This document shows positions 19,254-26,364 of a DNA stretch of 64,000 bases, in pieces. The position numbers and the translations under genes were made by a program. How positions within the stretch are numbered: position 1 is the first letter of the stretch; each line of letters starts with the position of its first letter. The stretch comes from Pseudomonas viridiflava (GTDB lineage: Bacteria > Pseudomonadota > Gammaproteobacteria > Pseudomonadales > Pseudomonadaceae): the NCBI RefSeq assembly GCF_900590885.1, contig NZ_UUON01000004.1, positions 124,001 to 188,000 on the forward strand, written 5' to 3'. The notes under the pieces were generated by a model that was not told the origin of the DNA, searched no databases, and saw only the letters and a program-made list of their open reading frames with translations.

Positions 19254-20103
19254 TCGCGGCCACGCTGGCCAGCACGATCACCGCGCCCAGCATCACCTGC
19301 AGGGCGATGTGCTCGCCCAGCAGCGTCGCCGCCATCGCCATCGCCACCGGCGGGATCAGGTACATCGCCACCGACGCGCGGCTGACCTCGACATGCTTGA
19401 GCACATACCCCCAGGCCAGGTAGGCCAGGGCGCTGGGGAAAACCCCCAGGACCAGCACTGCCAGGTTCTCCGGCAGCGGCGCGTTCGCCACAGCAGCAGG
19501 CAGGCCCGGCAGGTTCACGCAGAGCATCAAGGTGCCCGCCCACACCATGTAGCACGCCATGGTCAGTGGGCTGTAACGGTGGGCAAAGTGTTTCTGGATC
19601 GCGAAATACACACTCCATGACAGCGCTGCCAGCAGGATCAACAAGCCGCGCGGGTCAATATCGCCCACGCCTTGATCACCCCAGATCACCACCAGTACGC
19701 CGAGCAGCCCCAGCAACACGCAGCTCCAGCGCCACAGGCTGACCCGTTCCTTCAAGCAGAAAAACGCAATCAACACACTGAACAGCGGCGCCGACTGCGC
19801 CAGCACGCTGGAGGCCGCAGCGGTCACGAACTGCTGCCCGTAATTAAGGCTGGTGTGATGCAGGAACACCCCAAAAAAACTCAACACCAGCAGCCACGGC
19901 ACATCCCGCAGACGCGGCCGGCCGATGCCCAGCACCAGCGCCACGCCCGCCATAAATACCGAGGCAATCAGAAACCGCAGCAACGCCAGCTGGCCGGGGC
20001 TATAGCTGTGCAGCCCCATGTGCACGCCAATCGGCGAATAGGCCCAACAGAGGATGACGCTGGCGATCACTAGCGTAAGCTTTACGGGCGAAGGGGTATT
20101 CAT
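19204..20103 (-). CDS. DMT-superfamily transporter (EamA domains)
   Basis: This 299-residue inner-membrane protein has about ten helices arranged as two EamA repeats. The first starts CWAYSPIGVHMGL; the second contains LLILLAALSWSVYFAIQKHFA. It is a predicted exporter of metabolites or amino-acid-like compounds; the substrate is unknown. It is divergent from a LysR regulator (start 20206) with a 102-bp shared promoter region, the usual arrangement for a LysR-controlled exporter. Confidence 0.88.
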   Translation of the reverse strand: MNTPSPVKLTLVIASVILCWAYSPIGVHMGLHSYSPGQLALLRFLIASVFMAGVALVLGIGRPRLRDVPWLLVLSFFGVFLHHTSLNYGQQFVTAAASSVLAQSAPLFSVLIAFFCLKERVSLWRWSCVLLGLLGVLVVIWGDQGVGDIDPRGLLILLAALSWSVYFAIQKHFAHRYSPLTMACYMVWAGTLMLCVNLPGLPAAVANAPLPENLAVLVLGVFPSALAYLAWGYVLKHVEVSRASVAMYLIPPVAMAMAATLLGEHIALQVMLGAVIVLASVAAISLEGRWLRFPRCIAG

Positions 20104-20205
20104 CGACGGCGTCCAGACACTCAGAAGGAATGCCGCCAGTCTTGGCCCCGCCAAGGCGCAGGACAATTAACCGTTTCTGACAGCTGAAATCACTGGAACT
20201 GAGCA

Positions 20206-21069
20206 ATGGAACTGGCCCAACTGAAGATGGTACGAGCCGTGGCGCAAACCGGCAGCGTGGCCCAGGCCGCCCTGCAATTGCATTGCGTGCCGTCCAACAT
20301 CACCACGCGCATCAAGCAGTTGGAAAGCGAATTGGGCACGCCGCTGTTTATCCGTGCCGGGCGTGGGCTGGCGATCAGCGCGGCCGGTGAGATCTTCCTC
20401 GATTACTGCGAACGCATCCTCGCCCTGGTGGACGAATCCAAACGCGCCGTGGATGCCAATGCCATCCCCCGAGGCACGCTGCGCATCGGTGCGGTGGAGT
20501 CGAGTGCCAGCGGCCGCCTGCCGCCGCTGCTGGCGGAGTACCACCGGCGCTACCCCGAGGTCAGCCTGGAGTTGGTGACCGGCGCCTGGGGCCAGTTGCT
20601 CGATGACCTGCAGCACCATCGCCTGGATGTGGCACTGGTGGCCAGCGCCAACAAACGCGCGAAGCTGGAACACAGCGTGGTCTACAGCGAGCGCCTGGTA
20701 CTGATCGCCAGCGCGTCCAGCGAGCCCATCCACAGCGCCAAGGACCTGGCCGGCCGCACGCTGCTGGTGTGGCCGCCCGGCTGCCCGTATCGCGCGGCAT
20801 TGGAAAACTGGGTCAAGCCCCATGAGTTCAAACCTGCCATCGCCAGCTATGCCAGCTGGGGCACGATCATCGGTTGCGTGAGTGCGGGGATTGGCGTGGC
20901 GTTGGCGCCGGAAGGCATCCTGGCGCGCTATGAGCAGGCCAATCAGTTGGCGTCGTACCGGTTTGAGGAATTGCAGGCGGTGGACAACCTGCTGTTCTGG
21001 CACAAAGACACCCAGCGACACCTGGCACGGGACGCGTTTGCCGGGCTGCTGCGGGAGACGTTCGGCTAA
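20206..21069 (+). CDS. LysR-family transcriptional regulator
   Basis: This 287-residue regulator has an N-terminal winged helix-turn-helix (AQTGSVAQAALQLHCVPSN, then TTRIKQLESELGTPLF) and a C-terminal effector domain (RGTLRIGAVESSASGRLPPLL). It is divergent from the DMT exporter at 19204-20103, which is its likely target. The inducer is not known. Confidence 0.92.
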   Translation: MELAQLKMVRAVAQTGSVAQAALQLHCVPSNITTRIKQLESELGTPLFIRAGRGLAISAAGEIFLDYCERILALVDESKRAVDANAIPRGTLRIGAVESSASGRLPPLLAEYHRRYPEVSLELVTGAWGQLLDDLQHHRLDVALVASANKRAKLEHSVVYSERLVLIASASSEPIHSAKDLAGRTLLVWPPGCPYRAALENWVKPHEFKPAIASYASWGTIIGCVSAGIGVALAPEGILARYEQANQLASYRFEELQAVDNLLFWHKDTQRHLARDAFAGLLRETFG

Positions 21070-21130
21070 CCTGTAACAGGTTATTTCAGGTATTCTCCGG
21101 CGAAATTAATTCAAAATGTAAGGGACTACC

Positions 21131-22033
21131 ATGAATTACTTCCGCCTGATCGTGGCGGCGGCCTTGCTGAGCCTGCCTGTCGCACCCGCCTTTGCCGCTT
21201 CCTCACCTGCGCCTGCCGAAGCCAGCGCCCCTGCTGAAACCGCCGAGCATTTTCTCGCCTCTCTCAAGCAGAAGACCGGCACGATCACCCTGCCCAGCGG
21301 CATTGCCAACCTCAAGCTCAACGACGAGTTCTATTACCTCGACCCCGCCGACACCGAGCGCCTGCTGACCGATGGCTGGGGCAACCCGCCGGGCTTCAAG
21401 ACCTTGGGCATGATCGTGCCAAAAGCCGTCAGCCCGTTGTCGGAGCGCGGCTGGGGCGTGATCGTCAGCTATAAGAACGACGGGCATATCTCCGACGAGG
21501 ACGCCGCAAAAATCGACTACGCCGACCTGCTCAAGCAGATGCAGGAAGAAGACGAAGCCGAGAACAAGGAACGCCAGAAACAAGGCTACGCCGGCCTGCA
21601 CCTGTTGGGCTGGGCCGAGCCGCCGCGCTACGACGACACCAGCCACAAGATGTACTGGGCCCGCGAGTTGAAAGCCGACGACGCCGACCAGACCACCCTC
21701 AACTACAGCATCCGCGTGCTGGGCCGCGAGGGCGTGCTGGAACTCAACGCCGTCGCCGCCATGGCCGACCTGGCCACCATCAAACAGGAAATGCCCAAGG
21801 TGCTGGCTTTCACCAACTTCACCGACGGCAACCTGTACACCGACTTCAACCCAAGCACCGACAAGCTGGCCACCTATGGCCTGGCAGCGCTGGTTGCCGG
21901 CGGGATTGCCGCCAAGGCCGGGCTGTTCGCCAAGATCGGCATTTTCCTGCTGGCCGCGAAGAAGTTCCTGGTGATCGGCGTGGTGGCGCTGTTGGCCCTG
22001 ATTCGCAAACTGTTCAACCGCAACAAGGCCTGA
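21131..22033 (+). CDS. DUF2167 family membrane-anchored protein
   Basis: This 300-residue protein has a signal peptide ending near AFAASS, a periplasmic domain with DEFYYLDPADTERLL and GWGNPP, and a C-terminal hydrophobic segment (about 250-292) followed by basic residues. The function of this family is not established. It is monocistronic, with its own AAGGGA ribosome site and a hairpin terminator after the stop. Confidence 0.85.
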   Translation: MNYFRLIVAAALLSLPVAPAFAASSPAPAEASAPAETAEHFLASLKQKTGTITLPSGIANLKLNDEFYYLDPADTERLLTDGWGNPPGFKTLGMIVPKAVSPLSERGWGVIVSYKNDGHISDEDAAKIDYADLLKQMQEEDEAENKERQKQGYAGLHLLGWAEPPRYDDTSHKMYWARELKADDADQTTLNYSIRVLGREGVLELNAVAAMADLATIKQEMPKVLAFTNFTDGNLYTDFNPSTDKLATYGLAALVAGGIAAKAGLFAKIGIFLLAAKKFLVIGVVALLALIRKLFNRNKA

Positions 22034-22044
22034 ACCCCGCCCAC

Positions 22045-22080
22045 AAAAACGCCGCAATGTGCCAGGCACATTGCGGCGTG
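22045..22080. terminator. Bidirectional terminator between DUF2167 gene and SH3-like gene
   Basis: A long stem CGCCGCAATGTG / CACATTGCGGCG (22050-22078) lies between two convergent genes. AAAAA to its left supplies a T-run for the minus-strand transcript. Confidence 0.85.
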
Positions 22081-22090
22081 CGGGGGTGAC

Positions 22091-22687
22091 TCAGTGTTGC
22101 GCCGCAGGTATGGCCAGGCGGCTGAATTGGTCCTGGCTGATCCAGCCGGTAAACGCGCGGTCCTCGGCGTTGGTGAACTCGACTTCGGCCCAGCCGTCCT
22201 TGAATGCGAGTACGCCCACCACATCACCCTTGACGATATACGCGCGCTTGGCCGCGCTCGCGCCCGGGGTCTTGAGCAGGTAGGCCTTGTCGGCGGACAC
22301 CGTGACCAGACCGATCCAGTTTTTTTCGGCGGTCTGGGTCAGCTCCAGGCCCGTGGCAATCTCCGGCATCAGCACGCTCAGGCAGCCGGGATGTTGCCGG
22401 CCCTGCTCCACCGTCAGGGTCACCCCGTCGGAGGAAGACGCCACGCTGCCGGGATAGGCCTCGTCAACCCAGGTCGTCAGCGCCTCGGGCTTGCCTTGCA
22501 AATAGAACGTGCAGCGGCGGGTCACGCCTTCACCCAACTCCTCGGCGTAGAAACCTTCAACCTGATGCTGCGGCGTCACCGCCAACATCAGCCCTTCGTA
22601 CTGGCCCGAATGCAACGCGCCCGAAACAGCAAAGGCAGGCGCCGCGGCACACAACGACAGCACGCAAATCGCGAGAGAACGAATCAT
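22091..22687 (-). CDS. secreted SH3-like protein, possible immunity partner of the muramidases
   Basis: This 198-residue protein has a clear signal peptide (MIRSLAICVLSLCAAAPAFA). The C-terminal third resembles a bacterial SH3 domain (YIVKGDVVGVLAFKDGWAEVEF followed by GWISQDQFSRL). Its ATG lies one base after the TAA of the muramidase gene upstream, so the two are surely co-transcribed. A periplasmic protein encoded directly after a wall-cutting enzyme suggests an immunity or inhibitor role. That role is inference; a wall-binding accessory role is equally possible. Confidence 0.7.
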   Translation of the reverse strand: MIRSLAICVLSLCAAAPAFAVSGALHSGQYEGLMLAVTPQHQVEGFYAEELGEGVTRRCTFYLQGKPEALTTWVDEAYPGSVASSSDGVTLTVEQGRQHPGCLSVLMPEIATGLELTQTAEKNWIGLVTVSADKAYLLKTPGASAAKRAYIVKGDVVGVLAFKDGWAEVEFTNAEDRAFTGWISQDQFSRLAIPAAQH

Positions 22688-22688
22688 C

Positions 22689-23735
22689 TTATTTTTTCCC
22701 TTCAAGTTTTTCGTAGGCCTTTTGCATAAGGACGTCGTAGTTGCCGTAGTCCTCGCCGTTATAGTTACGGGCCATGCCGGTAAAGTCCTTGGCTTTCATG
22801 GCTTTTATCAACGCCGGGCTCTTGCTGCAAAAACCCAGGAACGCTTTAAGTTGATTGCCGGCATTCACCTTTAATGCCGCCGAGAACTCAAACACGGTTT
22901 TATAACCGCACGACGCAAAGTTGAACCCCATGATTTGAAACATGCCCCAGGACGCCGACATCAAGGCCGCCTCCTGGTCAAGCGCAAAGGCGGTGGCCAT
23001 GGTTTCCCAGGCCTTGGCCTGATCCTTGTTGTTGGCCTGCCACTGCGGCCCGGCCTTTTTCTTGTAGGGGTATGACAGCAGCGGGTGCGCCTGGTCGTAG
23101 ATGTGCTTGGTGTACTTGCGAAACAAGTGGCCTTCGAAGGCTATCACCGGCAACTTGGCCGGCCCGAACCCGGAGCGACCGCCGGATTCCACGGTGGCGA
23201 AGGCCTTGATGATATTCACCGAAATACCATTGCCCAACTGCGTGGCGGCATTCTGAAAGTCCGTCTCGCTCAGGCTCATGCCGCCGTCGCACGTGGCCTG
23301 GAGCATCAATTGCCGGTTGCGCCGCTCGGCCTCGACCATCGCGCGCATACGGTCCAGGTACACATTGACGGTGGCTTGCACCGCATCGCCCTGGTTACTG
23401 CCGAACACATTCAAAAAGCTCGGAATGCGCAGGGTCGGGAACGCCTTCACCGGCACTTTCACGGCTTCTTCGATCAGGCTGTTGAAGGTGCGACCGGTGG
23501 GGTCGATCACACCATCGGGATGCGCATATTTAAGATGGCGAAACTGGTACTGGCTGATGCACTGCACCAGTTGACCATCACACTTGCCGTTTTCGGTAAG
23601 CGGGAAACCCATCTTGGGAATGATCAAATTGAACAAGTACTGAATGCACTGAACATCGGCGGGCAAGTTGCGGGCTTTGCCCGGCGCGCCTACGGAAGCA
23701 CTGATAAGACGCGGCAACCCTTGCAGGCTTTTCAT
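22689..23735 (-). CDS. N-acetylmuramidase-domain protein (paralogue 1)
   Basis: This 348-residue predicted peptidoglycan muramidase has an N-terminal domain of about 100 residues (VQCIQYLFNLI and DGVIDPTGRTF, like a peptidoglycan-binding helical bundle) and a C-terminal N-acetylmuramidase domain (FATVESGGRSGFGPAKLPVI, then FEGHLFRKYT, and SWGMFQIMGFNF), with Glu in VESGG the likely catalytic acid. No signal peptide is visible, so export must use another route (type VI secretion or phage-type lysis). The ATG chosen aligns with that of paralogue 2 and follows AAGGA. Confidence 0.82.
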   Translation of the reverse strand: MKSLQGLPRLISASVGAPGKARNLPADVQCIQYLFNLIIPKMGFPLTENGKCDGQLVQCISQYQFRHLKYAHPDGVIDPTGRTFNSLIEEAVKVPVKAFPTLRIPSFLNVFGSNQGDAVQATVNVYLDRMRAMVEAERRNRQLMLQATCDGGMSLSETDFQNAATQLGNGISVNIIKAFATVESGGRSGFGPAKLPVIAFEGHLFRKYTKHIYDQAHPLLSYPYKKKAGPQWQANNKDQAKAWETMATAFALDQEAALMSASWGMFQIMGFNFASCGYKTVFEFSAALKVNAGNQLKAFLGFCSKSPALIKAMKAKDFTGMARNYNGEDYGNYDVLMQKAYEKLEGKK

Positions 23736-23820
23736 CACAGACATCCTTGTTAGTTAAAAAGTGATATCACTTCAACATCAAACCACCACCATTGTCACAC
23801 TTTGAAACAAGTGCCGGCGC

Positions 23821-23849
23821 AAACTAGCAAGGCGGTTTTAGGTTGTCCA
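23821..23849 (-). promoter_or_regulatory. Candidate sigma-70 promoter of muramidase paralogue 1
   Basis: On the minus strand, TGGACA (23844-23849) and TAGTTT (23821-23826) are 17 bases apart. The same arrangement, with nearly the same flanks, precedes paralogue 2 at 25001-25028. The conservation supports function. Confidence 0.5.
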
Positions 23850-23920
23850 GCGGGTCTTTTGAAAGTTGTGAGATAGCCATCATCGGTTGCGCGGCAAACA
23901 CCGAAATCGCTATCGCCGCG

Positions 23921-24922
23921 TTATTTCTTTCGCTCAAGCGTTTCATAGGCCCTCTGGATTCGCCTGTCGTAGTCGCCGAAATCCTTTCCGTTGTAATTAC
24001 CGGCCATGCCGATGTAATCCTTATTTTTCATGGCTTTGACCAATGCCGGCTTTTTGCGGCAAAAACCGACGAACGCCATCAGTTGCTGACCGGCATTGAG
24101 CTTCATTGCTGCGGCAAATTCGAACACCGTGCCGTAACCGCAGGCGGCAAAATTGAAGCCCATGACCTGAAACATGCCCCAGGACGCCGACATCAACGCC
24201 GCCTCCGGGTCGAGCTCAAATGCAGCGGCCATGGTCTGCCAGGCTTTTGTCTGGTCTTTATTATTGGTTCGCCATTGCGGGCCGGCCTTGACCAGGTACG
24301 GGTACGACAACAAGGGGTGGGTCTTGTCGTACTTCTGCTGGGTGTACTTGCGGAAGATATGCCCCTCGAAGGCGATCACCGGCATATAAGCCGGGCCGAA
24401 GCCGGAGCGCCCACCGGACTCCACGGCGGCGAATGCCTTGATGATATTCACCGAAATACCATTGCCCAGCGCAGTGGAGGCCCTCTGGAAATCCGCCTCG
24501 GTAAGGGTCACTCCGCCGTCGCACGTCGCCTGCACCACCAGTTGCTGCTTGCGCTGCTCAGCCTCGACCAACGCACGGGCCCGGCTCAGGTACTGGTTGA
24601 CCCTGGCGCGAATCACGTCGCTGCCTTGCCCTCCCTGGCTGGCCTTGAGCGCGTCTTCGATCAGACGGCCGAACGTGCGGCCACCGGGGTCAATCACGCC
24701 ATCAGGCTGGGTGAACTTGAGCTGAATGGATTGAAATTGGCTGATGCGCTGGACCAACTGGCCGTCACTCACGCCGTTCTCCGCCAGGGGCAAGGCGGTT
24801 TGTGGCGTGATGAGGTTGAAGAGGTATTGGATGCATTGAACATCGGCAGGCACATTGCGCGCCTTGCCAAGGGTGCCAACTGAAGCACTGATAAGGCTGG
24901 GTAACCCTTGGAGTATGGGCAT
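23921..24922 (-). CDS. N-acetylmuramidase-domain protein (paralogue 2)
   Basis: This 333-residue paralogue of the protein at 22689-23735 has the same order and motifs: LQGLPSLISASVG start, VQCIQYLFNLI, FAAVESGGRSGFGPAYMPVI, then SWGMFQVMGFNFAACGYGTVFEF. The central linker is shorter. The ATG at 24922 follows GAGGA and aligns with the paralogue start. No signal peptide is seen. No separate immunity-like gene follows it before paralogue 1. It probably arose by tandem duplication including the promoter. Confidence 0.82.
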   Translation of the reverse strand: MPILQGLPSLISASVGTLGKARNVPADVQCIQYLFNLITPQTALPLAENGVSDGQLVQRISQFQSIQLKFTQPDGVIDPGGRTFGRLIEDALKASQGGQGSDVIRARVNQYLSRARALVEAEQRKQQLVVQATCDGGVTLTEADFQRASTALGNGISVNIIKAFAAVESGGRSGFGPAYMPVIAFEGHIFRKYTQQKYDKTHPLLSYPYLVKAGPQWRTNNKDQTKAWQTMAAAFELDPEAALMSASWGMFQVMGFNFAACGYGTVFEFAAAMKLNAGQQLMAFVGFCRKKPALVKAMKNKDYIGMAGNYNGKDFGDYDRRIQRAYETLERKK

Positions 24923-25000
24923 GGCAATCATCCTCATTGAATAAGGAGTGCCATCACCTCTCACTACTCCAGCACCACGTTTTTTAAATGCACACAATTG

Positions 25001-25028
25001 AAGCTAGCAGGCGCCGTGGGGTTGTCCA
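25001..25028 (-). promoter_or_regulatory. Candidate sigma-70 promoter of muramidase paralogue 2
   Basis: TGGACA (25023-25028) and TAGCTT (25001-25006) on the minus strand are spaced by 16 bases, about 80 bases before the ATG, and match the promoter of paralogue 1. Confidence 0.5.
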
Positions 25029-25121
25029 GTGGGTATTTTGGAAAGACGCAGGAAGTCGTCAACACTGCGCAAGGAATCAGCAGAAGATCGAATAAGGATG
25101 TGTTTGATCAGGTTGCAGAAT

Positions 25122-25142
25122 GAGCGTTATGGAGGCAACCCC
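25122..25142 (-). repeat. Isolated 21-bp copy of the ffs-flanking junction
   Basis: These 21 bases are identical to 25962-25982, at the 3' edge of 4.5S RNA copy 1. The shared part includes GGAGGCAACCCC. The unrelated sequence to its right indicates a recombination scar or old attachment site. Confidence 0.7.
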
Positions 25143-25221
25143 GATAGACGAAGTATTCACTGACGCGTTGGGCTACTGTTACATGCGTAAAATACACTAA
25201 CGCCCCTTTTCAAGGATTGAA

Positions 25222-25779
25222 ATGAAAGCCACATTGCTTATGTTGTCCGCCTTCTTCCTGCTCTATGGCTGCGCCACGCCGCTCACCTCCGACATGTCCA
25301 GTCCGTCTATTGCCGACACTAAAACGGTGGTGTTCGGCGGTAAGACGTTCGTCCTGAAATTCCAAAAATCGGGCTTGTGGGAGTATTTTCCCGCAGAGGA
25401 AAGCATGGATGCCTGGAATGAAATGGTGGACTTTACCGTCGTGCCTCGCGAGATGAACCGCTTCAAGCCCCTCGACCTGGCCAAACACGCCATCCAGCTT
25501 CATCAACAGGAAAACCCGAACATGCCGGCAGTGCTGCTGACCGACAATAGAACCGGGATCGATTACGCAATGATGTTTTTCCCCCGTTCACTGCGTAAAG
25601 ACGGGCAGTTTTCGGAGATCAGCTATTTCAAGTATTACAAGGATGGCACCACCGGCCAGACCATCATCTTTCACTTCGCCAGGAATATTCCAAAACCGAG
25701 CGACCCCTCTGCCAGCGCAGCAGAGATGGGCCAGGAGATACCACCGCTAATGGAAGCATTCCCGCTTTACCGGCCGTAA
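25222..25779 (+). CDS. predicted lipoprotein of unknown function
   Basis: This 185-residue protein has a lipoprotein signal (hydrophobic MLSAFFLLYGC with the lipobox Cys near residue 17). I recognise no domain. The mature part is mixed alpha/beta in character with a phrase VDFTVVPREMNRFKPLDLAKHAIQ. It lies between the 21-bp junction at 25122 and the first 313-bp repeat, so it may be cargo of an older integrated element. A single ATG with AAGGATTG in front was used. Confidence 0.75.
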   Translation: MKATLLMLSAFFLLYGCATPLTSDMSSPSIADTKTVVFGGKTFVLKFQKSGLWEYFPAEESMDAWNEMVDFTVVPREMNRFKPLDLAKHAIQLHQQENPNMPAVLLTDNRTGIDYAMMFFPRSLRKDGQFSEISYFKYYKDGTTGQTIIFHFARNIPKPSDPSASAAEMGQEIPPLMEAFPLYRP

Positions 25780-25813
25780 TGCGGCTCAGCGAAATTGATT
25801 GGCAAGAGGAACA

Positions 25814-25900
25814 ACGGGCGAATGATATCCGGCACCACGAATCGGACGCAGTAGACCGAGTGGCGGCACAGCAAAAGTCAGGACGGGAAGGTCGACACGA
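25814..25900 (-). pseudogene. Decayed N-terminus of a tyrosine integrase (copy 1)
   Basis: The minus strand, starting from the GTG near 25898, reads STFPS then a stop codon, then LLLCRHSVYCVRFVVPDIIRPLF, clearly the same protein start as the fragment at 29805-30113 but with an early stop and substitutions. The rest of the gene is missing. Confidence 0.7.
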
Positions 25901-25975
25901 ATGTATCACTCCTTGTACCACCGCGTGGCAAAGGGTGAAACCGTCAAAAATCAATCAGAAAGAGCGTTATGGAGG

Positions 25976-26081
25976 CAACCCCACCAGCCACACCCCGGCA
26001 CACAATGTTCCCGCTGTGGCTGCTGCCTTCCGGCTCTGACCAGGTTCACGGGTAATCGTTGCGGGGGGACCGATGGGGTCA
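25976..26081 (-). ncRNA. ffs: 4.5S RNA (signal recognition particle RNA), copy 1
   Basis: The minus strand contains the SRP RNA core GGTCAGAGCCGGAAGGCAGC with the conserved GGAA loop and internal-loop bases that bind Ffh. It is flanked by pairing arms (CCCCCCGCAACG with GTGTGCCGGGGTG). About 106 nt long; ends are estimated from arm pairing. SRP RNA guides membrane proteins to the translocon. This copy is nearly identical to copy 2. Which of the two is expressed cannot be told, though both keep the same upstream bases for about 35 positions. Confidence 0.93.
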
Positions 26082-26222
26082 CCATAACGACACCTGCCTC
26101 TCGGCAAGCGGGGCCATTCAAATCAAGGCAAAAGCTCTCTCAAATTCGGTTCTTCACGCCACGCTGGCGGATGTGAATTTGGCGACATTGTACGGTGAAG
26201 ACGGGCAAATCTGGCAAGGTAT

Positions 26223-26256
26223 TTGTACCACCAGCTTGCCCCCCTTTTGTACCACC
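26223..26256. repeat. Pair of TTGTACCACC motifs near the left end of the ffs element
   Basis: TTGTACCACC occurs at 26223-26232 and 26247-26256, 24 bases apart, and again at 25913-25922 and 30128-30137 beside each integrase start. They may be arm-type integrase binding sites; this is inference. Confidence 0.45.
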
Positions 26257-26364
26257 CGTGCTGTACAGATTAAGAATGCACGGGAGGCATCAGCCTGAGT
26301 CGAGTTTTTCTCTGTGCAGTCAACACATGGAGCTCAAACACTCAAAGGAAGATCCCTCCACCCC

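Larger units (their letters stand above)
25806..26118. repeat. Direct repeat copy 1 (integrase start remnant plus 4.5S RNA gene)
   Basis: This stretch of about 313 bp recurs at 30021-30333 with a constant offset of 4,215 bp. It includes the first codons of a tyrosine integrase (minus strand), a TTGTACCACC motif, the complete 4.5S RNA gene and about 35 bases upstream of it. The right boundary (ending GGGGCCATT) is sharp; the left one fades. Confidence 0.9.
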
